64,000 nt of DNA, taken from Coniochaeta sp. PMI_546 (taxonomy: Eukaryota; Ascomycota; Sordariomycetes; Coniochaetales; Coniochaetaceae). The DNA lies in contig MU271149.1 in assembly GCA_021432605.1 (NCBI GenBank), positions 1,054,001 through 1,118,000 of the forward strand, in the 5' to 3' direction. Shown here piece by piece: positions 56,355-64,000 of the stretch (the stretch's first letter is position 1; the number at the start of each line of letters is the position of its first letter). A program made the position numbers and the translations under genes. The notes under the pieces are model-generated. The model worked only from the letters and a program-made list of their open reading frames with translations. It was not told the DNA's origin and made no database searches.

Positions 56355-58262
56355 CTATGTCGAAGCCCTCTTCTCCTCAACCGTCCCAGCCTCCGCCCTG
56401 GCCGCCTCATTCTCCGCCGCGACCGCCGACCGCCCAACAAGGCCCTGCTGGGTGACATGCTCCTGAACAAGCGTATACCCCTTGATAGTAGCGCCCAAGA
56501 ACATACCCGCGGCCGCGAAGGCCAACAGACTAATCCAGATGATCCGCAAGCTATCCGCATAAGCCTGTATCAGATCGCTCTTGTCGGCCCCCTCGGGCAT
56601 CGCCTTGATAACGCCCACCACGAGCGTCGCGTCACGGCTGTACTCGTCCGCCAGCGCGACGAAAGCAGGCAGCTCCAGCAGCTTGCGCTTGAACACGTTC
56701 TGGAAGATGACGCCCGATATGGCCACGCCGATGCTCTGCCCCACGCCCCTCAGGAAGGAGTAGAACGCGCTCGCGTGCCCGTTGAAGCTCGGCTCGCACG
56801 CGGCTTGGATGGACAGGGCCATGGCGGGGAAGAGCATGCCTGTCCCGACGCCGATGGGCAGGTTGATGAAGACCCACTGCGCGACGGTGGTCTGCGGTTG
56901 GAGGAGCCAGAGCAGACCTGCTCCGGCGGTGGTGAGGACCCAACCCGCCCACACGCTCCACCGGTAGTGGCCCGTCTTGGCGGCGATGATGCCGACGGCC
57001 ATTCCGGCTGGTGCTACGGTAAGAGTTTCTGGCAAGACCGCTAGAGCGGAGGTTACGGGGGAGTAGAGCTTGGCGCCTTGGTAGTAGAGAGTAAGGAAGT
57101 AGACCAGAGACCATAGGATTAGGCCGTGGAAGACGGTAAGGATGCTGAGAGCTGTTAGCCACTACTACGCGGGGAGATTTTGTGAGGGGATCTCATGTGT
57201 GACCTACTAGCTGACGAGCATGTCCCAGTTCCGGAACAAGCCCCTGACGATGATCGGTTCCTCCGCGTATTTCCATTCGTATACGCCAAAGAGCACGAGG
57301 CCGACGGGGCCGAGTAACAGAGGCAGGAGAACCTTGTACGAGCTCCAGGGGCTCGAGACGCCGCCGGTCGAGACGCCGTATAGGAAAGCCGTCATGCTCG
57401 CGGTGAAGACGATACTACCAACCCAGTCGAAACGCCGAAGCTTTTTGTCGATGCCGCCGGGTACCTTAGCCTGGTGGAGAAAGAGGACGACGAAGACGAG
57501 GCCGATGCCGATGATGGGCAGGTTGATGTACATGATCCAGCGCCAGGAGACATTCTCTGCGAATCCGGAGCCTATCAGGGGGCCAAAAACGGTGCCTATT
57601 GCCCACATTCTGCGGGGTCGCGTGATGCGTCAGTATAGCACGTAGATGCCGTTGTTGGACAGGGAAACATACGACGATATCATGGAATACCATTGCCCTC
57701 TCACTTGAAGCGGAGTGAGGTCCGTGACGACCACCTCTGTCAAGACAATGATGCCGCCGCCACCCACTCCCTGGATGGTTCTACCGACGAGGAGGACTGT
57801 GAAGTTTCCAGCCAGACCTCCTATAAGGGAACCGGCGCCGAACAGTAAGATGCTGCAGTATATCAACTAATCATGCATATATCTGGTTAGCAATCGTTCG
57901 TCGTTCCATCCTTTAACGAAAACACTGACATATTTCCGCCCAAAGATGTTACTCAAAGACGCAATGCTAGGCTGCAAAACCGTGCTGCTCAAAAGAAAGC
58001 TCGTTCCAGACCAGAACGCTTCGAGAGCCGTGCCATGGAGCGCTTGGCTGATGGTCGGTAGGGCCACGCTCAGGGTGGTTGCGTCGAAGGCTACGGCGAG
58101 GGTGAGCGTGGATAGGGACGAGAAAGCCAGGATGAAATCTCGGCTGGGCTTCCATGGTTGGCCGTCTTCCTGGGGGTTGTCGATGACGGCCACAGGACTT
58201 ACGTCTTCGTTCGCTGTGGACACGCCTGTGTCGGACTCGTTGCCCGGTTCCTTGTGGTCCAT
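56355..58262 (-). CDS. MFS drug/H+ antiporter, DHA2 (14-helix) type
   Basis: Plasma-membrane proton-coupled exporter of small toxic compounds; substrate not predictable. Four exons on the minus strand (58262-57930, 57866-57673, 57609-57208, 57144-56355) give 572 residues with exact phases. Joins restore IFGRKYLIYCSILLFGAG, YSMISSMWAIGTVFGPLIG and WDMLVSYILTVFHGLILWS. The N-terminal 45 residues are acidic and cytosolic. Family marks are AVAFDATTLSVALPTIS in helix 1, GRKY (motif A) and GGGGIIVLTEVVVTDLTPLQ (between helices 4 and 5), then GFAENVSWRWIMYINLPI in the middle. The second half includes LPIGVGTGMLFPAMALSIQA and GVGQSIGVAISGVIFQN, and a C-terminal Ala/Glu-rich tail. This matches fungal multidrug or toxin-efflux pumps such as those in metabolite clusters, but no synthase gene is nearby. 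Confidence 0.92.
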
Positions 58263-59894
58263 GATGGACAATAAGTTGATGTTGCTCAGAAGCGTGTGAA
58301 CACTCCAAAGCTCTGCAAGTCTTGAGAATAGACAGAAAACCTCTATATAAAGTATTGTACGACTTGACTACTGGAGTTCAGGTTGGGACCTGTTTTCAAG
58401 TGCGACTTGATCTAGGAGAAAAGCGAGACAAAGACGACTTGTGCGACCAGCCCGGAGACCAAGCACAATCGATATTTATTCCTGACGAGAGTTGCGTCTA
58501 GTTTACGCACTTCTGCACCCATGACGAATCCTCCATGACAGGACACACATGGCTAACCGAGTTTAGTAAACTGTATCCTGCGCAAACTGCTTCCTACCTC
58601 CGACTACGACGCGGGCTCGGATTTCCGTGCGAGCAACGGTGGTTGTCCCAAAGCGGACGAACTTTGGACCGTGAGACGCGGTGAGTGGTCATAGCTGTCG
58701 CACAGAGGTTCGGGACCCTCTGTAATGGTAGGGCTTAGCGCCATCGCCTCTCGCATTCTCTTTCTCTTGGCTTGGTCTCTCTTTAGACATCAACGTCCCT
58801 CTGTATGGCTCTGGATTCTGTGCTGGGATCTTAGCTCCGTGACCCATCTTACGTGGTAATTCTTAAGTCCATGGAGGAAAGAGGCGGAAATCCGTAGGAC
58901 AGGCTTAAGGTCCTTGATTGATCCGAGAGGTGTGGTTTCTTGTGTCTTGTTTGGGCGTTCTCAGCAGCCGCTGAAGCTAACCATCGCGCCATTGCGCAGC
59001 TGTCGTCTCGTCAGCTTTTGCCCGGCAGGTCCGAAGGAAGGAGACCCCAAACGCGAGCATTTGCCTGGTTGGGAGTGGAGGCTGCAATGTTGATGAGCAC
59101 TGCGAGATAGGTCCAATCCAATTTGGAGTCGTGCCGGAGCAAATGCACGTGAGATTCTGCCTCGAAGATCCTCCATCGTGGTCAAGGGGTGTGGAGGATG
59201 ATGTGTAACAAGCAGAGGCATCCGTGCATCCACGTTGAGATGTCGCAACGGGCAACATGTCGGGAGTTGGGCCAACGGACCGGTGTTCTGTCATCAGCGC
59301 CGATTGGTCTCGCATTCGCTTAGGCCAAAGGACAGAGTAATCCGGTCCATCGGGGCAAGTCTACAAAGGAAGATGCCGACGCGGACGCACCATGTTACTC
59401 GCGAGACCTGGCAACCTATTCACGTAATTCATTACATGATTAACAATTAATGATTACGCATCCGGCGCATCACAGTCTACCGGTCTGTTGATAAAAAAAA
59501 AAGCTGCCTGCTAACAAGGTGCCGCAGCCGCAAGTCGGGAAGGCAATGATGCAACCCGCCAACTGCCCATGTCCATCTCCAGTGTGTCGTAGGTACCGAA
59601 TCGCCTAAAATGGAGCAAGGCTTCGGTAAGTACCTTAATGCTTAATCCTTAATCCAACGAATTTTGGTAGTGTAGTCCTGCCACGGCCCTGATTGGCTCC
59701 CTTGTAGGCTATCTTTGGCCCGGTGCGGCATACACAGCGCACGCTGGTTGAAGGTGGGGTGGGAGCGGCCTTTCACGTGACTCGAGTTGGATGCCTGGCA
59801 TGCCCTGTTTCTGGTCGACAGGACTTGGCTCATCGATAAGACAGCTTGTGGCTAGCTCATAGCAGTTGATGTCACAGCATAGTCCCCAGACACC
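58263..59894. other. Divergent intergenic region MFS/GNAT
   Basis: 1.6 kb between two start codons. No gene recognised. It contains an A10-type homopolymer near 59492 and GGTACC/TACC motifs near 59591 and 59630. Confidence 0.5.
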
Positions 59895-60553
59895 ATGGAG
59901 GCCACGTATGGAACCTCTCCTAAATCGCGCCTACGGCAGTCCCTTGCTAACACTCCAGCAGGAACATCGATGGCGTCAGCCTACGACCCGCTACCCTCGC
60001 CGATCTCCCGGCGGTGCTCGAACTCATGGACATAGCGACCCGTTGGCTCGCGCAGCAAGGCCGTACCGGACAGTGGGGTGACGGCTCTGTCTCGCACGCC
60101 ACCAATCCCCGGCGTGTCAAAGCGTTCACCGAGATGGTCGAGTCTGGCGGCGCCTGGGTGGCTGTGGGCCCCGTGCCTCCGCCCCCGCGTCCAGCGGAGG
60201 AGGCGCCGCAGGAATCCGCGGAGCCGGCACGGGCCGAAGACCAGGTCATCGGGGCTCTCACGGTGCACACCGCGTTTCCGCACGTGCCGCCGGCCGCGGA
60301 GCCGGAGCGCTATGTGCAGCTGCTCTTGACCCACCGGGCATGGAAGGGCCGCGGGCTCGGGGAAATCCTCGTGCGCAAGGCGCGAGAGCTGGCCTTGGCG
60401 GCAGGGGTGCGACTGCTCCGGGTAGACTGCTACGCGGGCGGCGATGGGAAGCTGGTGAAATGGTACGAGAGCCAGGGGTTCGTCAAGACGGAGACTTTTG
60501 TGGGAAACGAGGGAACTTGGCAGGGTCAAGTCTTCGAGATGCGACTGGAGTGA
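59895..60553 (+). CDS. GNAT-family N-acetyltransferase
   Basis: Transfers acetyl from acetyl-CoA to an amine; acceptor unknown. Two exons: a tiny first exon of 11 nt (59895-59905, ATG GAG GCC AC) and 59962-60553. The 56-nt intron has GTATGG, a GCTAAC branch and CCAGCAG acceptor. The product is 200 residues: MEATNIDGVSLRPATLADLP, then helix LELMDIATRWLAQQG. A Pro/Glu/Ala-rich loop (PPPPRPAEEAPQESAEPARA) interrupts the early strands. The GNAT core has YVQLLLTHRAWKGRGLGEIL, with the acetyl-CoA pyrophosphate-binding R-G-x-G-x signature as KGRGLG, then VRLLRVDCYAGGDGKLVKWY and ESQGFVKTE. Without the first exon the first usable ATG would lie inside helix 1, so the two-exon model is preferred. The gene is divergent from the MFS gene. 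Confidence 0.85.
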
Positions 60554-61317
60554 GCGCAGGAAGACGCAGACGACGAGTGACTGTCCGGGGGCGAGGGCTC
60601 AAGAGTGGTTTGGTTTCATGATTGAGGTATATGTGATCAAACCTTGTGGCACGACTCCGCATCTGAGCTACGCAGAGAGCTGAGCTCAGTCGATGACAGG
60701 TTAGTGTGACTGTGGTACTTCTCGATGAACATATCTAGGCAAAGGCCTACAGGTAGCTATTCCGATGATTCCTTACGCTTCCTTGAAGCGAACAGTAATC
60801 TGTGAGAGCTAACATGCTTCCGGACACTTGGATCCCGAGGAAGTCAGAGCCCAGAGGCAGGTAAAGCGAACAAGATTCTTCCACCTTGTTTCATTGAAAG
60901 TCTCATACGAAGGCTCAGTTTGTGCAACAGCCTTGCGTCACCAGCCAAGAACGGGAAATCATCTTAAGAAGCAGGCCCTCTGGAATCATTGTACCAGGTT
61001 GCCGATGCTGATCACCGACACTAAGGTGGACTTGGATAGATTGCCGCCTGATCGAATCCACGTGACAACTGGAATATTAATAAGGGGGATAATTTGAGTA
61101 TCATTGTGCCGGTCTTGACGATTTGATCCGGATTGCTAGTTGCAAGCGAAGCATCTCAGTTGCACACAGAAAACAAGGTGCGAGTCACAAACTCAAGACT
61201 GGGGCATGATGGGAGTGGTAGCCAGTCCCCAGTTTTGTTAGCCAGCTGTCATTCTTGTCCCTGAATTGCTCAAAGAATGCCACCCAAAAAACACTCATGT
61301 CCATGACGTGCACTAAC
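60554..61317. other. Convergent intergenic region GNAT/EasG-like
   Basis: 764 nt between stop codons. No gene recognised. Confidence 0.5.
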
Positions 61318-62335
61318 TCAGAGCCAGACTTCCTTCGCGTTCTCCGCAAACGTTCGGAAGTTGGTTGGCTTCCTGCCCAGCAAGCCCTCGATGGTCTCAT
61401 TCCATCTATGCTCCTTGTTCAGGCTGATCTTGTACTCGTACTCGGACAAGATCTTGGCGAAGTCCCCCGGCATGCCCGTTGACTGCAGACGCTCCTCGAA
61501 GTGCTCAGTCGTGAGGTTGTCATGTTTTACTCTCTTGCCAGTCACCTCGCCAATGATCTGGGCGGCCTATCACCACATTAGCGGTTCTTGAGTTTCTATT
61601 AGGGAGTTACGCGAAACACTCGAACCTTGTCATAAGACATGTTTTCAGGGCCCAAGAGGATGTACTCTGAATGAGGCGGCGTGGATTGGGTGAGGAGCAC
61701 GACAGCGCAGGCAGCGACATCGTCGGCGCTTACGAAGGGAAGGATACCTCTGTCAGTGGCAGAGTATATCTTCTTCTCCTCCTTGATGGAGTTTTTGTGG
61801 CTTGGCTCTTCAGAGAAGTTCTCTGATGATCATGGTTAGTGTCTTGATCATCGGGTTCGTGAGTATTTTGTCAGATAATCATACCCATGAGCCAGGTCGG
61901 TCTCAATACCGCCCAGTCTGCCTTCCCTTCATTGCCGAGCCGCCTGACATAGGCGTGCAATTGTCCCATGCCCCACCCATCACCGGCCTCTAGAAGCGTG
62001 CCGCTCTGGAGGACGAAACGACGAGTCCCCTTTGTCAGAGCGAGGTTCACGAACTCAATCATGGTCGGTGCCGAATCGACGATAGGAGGGGCGATGATGT
62101 GGACGGCGCGCACCGTACGCTCGCCGGCGGCCTCCCAAGGATTCTCCCACGTGGCGCGGTCAAACCAGTCGAACTTGACGCCGGTGAGCCATCTGTTTGA
62201 TGGGGCTTCACCAGACCGGGATGCTACTAAGGCCGGGACTGCCTCGGTGGCGAGCTGGTTGGCAATTCGCTTGCCAGTCTTGCCTGTGCCTCCGAGAACG
62301 AGGATTGGGTCAGAGGATGAAAGTACGGAGGCCAT
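61318..62335 (-). CDS. NmrA/EasG-like NAD(P)-binding protein
   Basis: Atypical short-chain dehydrogenase fold of the NmrA type, closest in pattern to the EasG/FgaFS group (agroclavine/festuclavine dehydrogenases of ergot alkaloid synthesis) and their many non-ergot relatives. Three exons on the minus strand (62335-61885, 61822-61626, 61566-61318) encode 298 residues. The nucleotide-binding loop is ILVLGGTGKTGKRIANQLA, followed by PALVASRSGEAPSN. Other marks are VRAVHIIAPPIVDSAPTM, GTRRFVLQSGTL, ADWAVLRPTWLMENFSE, GILPFVSADDVAACAVVLL and EYILLGPENMSYDKAAQIIG. Joins at MENFSEEP and SYDKAAQI support the introns. No ergot or other backbone genes are visible, so the substrate is unknown and an ergot role is not claimed. 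Confidence 0.88.
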
Positions 62336-63537
62336 TGTGAGGGCTCATGGGATCGCATGGACGCGCTTTCTGGCAGGGAGACTGTGTAAATTGTGCGCAG
62401 GATCACGGAAAGAGGTGGGCTGTAGGGAATGAACTTTCCGCGGTAATGCGCAGGAAGAAGATGGGGAGGTGGAGGATTCATGTATGAGGTGGTAAGGTAT
62501 TGGTATCAAGTGACATTTCTGCTTGGAAGGAAGTTGATGAAGTTGGCGCTTTCCTTCAGTAGTGCAAGTCCAAGCTTAGACATCTTGGGCAGGAACGAGT
62601 GGAGTCCTTGCGCTTGCCAGAGTGAATTGAGTTTCGTTTGCTTGGACATCTACGACTACATGATGTAAACCTGGAGCAGCCATATCTACTAGTACCATAG
62701 TAAGGTTGCTACACCTGGAATCACACCACCCAGCTGGTCCTACCTGGATAGGTACTCACCCGGCATCACCTGATGGCGACTGAGGCTATCGTCCACTGCA
62801 CCATACTCGTTTGCTTTGGGTAGTTGCAACTCATGCAATGCATACAGTCAAGCAGAATACGAGTGTGGAAACACAATGCAAGGGGCAGCGCTTACCCGCA
62901 AATGTCACCTCTCACAGTCTCACCAGGCTTGTTACTCCACAGTGAACAAGCTTGGTGGTAGCTTCTGTTGTCAACCAACCTATGTCTCGTGACCACTGTC
63001 GGAATAGATGTCAACGACATACCTCAGGTACCTTAGGTACCTTAGGGATAAGGTACTGCTGGAACTGATGAGAAATGACCTCTGGACGTCCACCTGCCTG
63101 CCATCTTCATGACTAAGCCATGTGCACTAAGTTTCTCGTCACCAAGGTGGAGGTTCGGCCAGTGATATAAAATGTGTCTTGCGTCAAGGATTGTTTATTA
63201 GGCCTAAAGAGATGTAAGGCTATGCTTAAGCGAACACGGATCACGGCCAAGCATGTGGTCAAGGGCAGAACGCTGAAGCAGACTTGTGTTATTACTACCT
63301 CGAGCTTGTTCAGCGTAGTTCGGAGGTCAAGAAGACACGGACGAATCCCGTGTTATCGTTTACTATCAGGTATTCCTAGGGGCATTGAATGGAATAGATG
63401 GTCTCCTGCGGCAAGACACGCATGATAACCGACGCAGCAAGGAAATTTCACGTCTGTAAATAACAGCTCTGGGTATCGTGTACAAATTCAGTCCCTCCCT
63501 CCACAAAAAGAAATGTCAAGTGGGATCCCAGCCCAAC
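62336..63537. other. Intergenic, EasG-like promoter and UIM gene 3' region
   Basis: 1.2 kb with no recognised gene. A pair of GGTACCTTA units lies at 63027-63042. Confidence 0.5.
63027..63042. repeat. Tandem GGTACCTTA units
   Basis: Two GGTACC hexamers 9 nt apart (ggtaccttaggtacctta), part of the dispersed GGTACC-centred motif family in the window's intergenic DNA. Confidence 0.65.
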
Positions 63538-64000
63538 CTATGCTCCCGACGGCCCATCGTCACCACCACCTCGACTGACCCTCAGACTCTCCTCCAGCGC
63601 CCTTCTGAGCTCCTCGTCATGCTCATCCCCCTCGGTCTCTCCAGCGACCGCTTTGCCCTTGGCCTTCTGCCGCCGAAATTCCTCCTCAGCCAAGCTCTGC
63701 TTCTTGACAAACTCGAGCACAATCTCCTCCTCCGTCTTCTGCCTCTCCATCTGCTCGCGATGCGCTCGTTCCGACTCCTCCACCGCCCTCCGTATCGCCT
63801 CGTCGTCATCCCCCCCGACCGGCGTGACGGCCTTCGACTCCTCGATCGCCCTCCTTAGTTCGTCGTCATCCACAGCACGCGCGGCCTCCTCCCTCTGCGA
63901 CGTCTCCCCATGCTGGGCCAAGCTCTGCCTCACCGCCTCCTCAATCAGAGCCTGGTACTCCTCGTTAGAAATATCCGTTAGATCCTGATCCGCACCGACG
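63538..64000 (-). CDS. Protein with multiple ubiquitin-interacting motifs (C-terminal part)
   Basis: Partial gene: the frame is open to the window edge at 64000, so the N-terminus and any other domain are outside. About 153 C-terminal residues are visible. Four segments fit the ubiquitin-interacting motif pattern (acidic run, x, hydrophobic, Ala, Ser): EEYQALIEEAVRQSL (about 63963-63919), DDDELRRAIEESKAV (63870-63826), DDDEAIRRAVEESERA (63810-63763) and HDEELRRALEESLRV (63621-63577). Between the third and fourth is a helical segment with Lys/Glu, EEEIVLEFVKKQSLAEEEF. The protein probably binds ubiquitin chains, as UIM proteins do; what it recruits cannot be told. I cannot name the gene. Confidence 0.8.
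   Translation of the reverse strand, partial: VGADQDLTDISNEEYQALIEEAVRQSLAQHGETSQREEAARAVDDDELRRAIEESKAVTPVGGDDDEAIRRAVEESERAHREQMERQKTEEEIVLEFVKKQSLAEEEFRRQKAKGKAVAGETEGDEHDEELRRALEESLRVSRGGGDDGPSGA

Noticed and set aside
53210-64000. Complete secondary metabolite cluster (ergot-type) because of the EasG-like gene and MFS pump
   Set aside because: No prenyltransferase, synthase or other ergot gene is present; EasG-like proteins are widespread outside such clusters.

Overview
The window looks like nuclear DNA of a filamentous ascomycete, most likely a Sordariomycete. It carries a white-collar-2 type GATA/PAS regulator, an Msb1/Mug8-type protein, a fungal RBR ligase and a fungal beta-flanking protein. 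Its introns are short (about 50-95 nt) with GT...CTAAC/CTGAC...YAG signals, and genes lie on both strands with no operon logic. Twenty protein-coding genes can be supported; the first and last run off the window edges. I recognise no rRNA, tRNA, CRISPR array or intact mobile element.

Layout. 0-9 kb: C-terminal part of mitochondrial Ile-tRNA synthetase (+), PIG-U/GAB1 (-), Pescadillo/NOP7 (+), a beta-flanking protein (+) and a crotonase-fold enzyme (+). 9-19 kb: wc-2 (-) and RAD50 (+), divergent across 2.1 kb, then PP4R2/PSY4 (-) convergent with RAD50. 19-24 kb: a 4.9 kb stretch with no intact gene, including a piece that resembles decayed coding sequence. 24-32 kb: a GH3 beta-glucosidase, a Cdc1/PGAP5-type phosphoesterase and uracil-DNA glycosylase, all (+). 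32-36 kb: 4.2 kb without a clear gene, ending in a pyrimidine-rich leader. 36-45 kb: MSB1 (+), an RBR ubiquitin ligase (+) and the MTM1-type carrier (-). 46-55 kb: a large disordered protein with a cysteine-rich C-terminus (-), a 3.4 kb gap and a PAF-acetylhydrolase-like esterase (-). 56-64 kb: a DHA2 MFS transporter (-), a GNAT acetyltransferase (+), an EasG-like NAD(P)-binding protein (-) and a multi-UIM protein (-).

Most genes are housekeeping: mitochondrial translation, GPI anchoring (PIG-U and Cdc1), ribosome biogenesis, DNA repair (RAD50, UNG, PP4 regulatory subunit), cell polarity and ubiquitin. The last 10 kb is more accessory in character, but no backbone biosynthetic enzyme is visible, so I do not call a metabolite cluster. 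I did not find a clearly new system. The best leads are a possible cryptic mitochondrial N-terminus on UNG, a triplicated tryptophan motif in the RBR ligase tail, an in-frame intron that would break the substrate-binding motif of the GH3 enzyme if retained, recurrent GGTACC-centred motifs between genes, and the 19-24 kb relic region.
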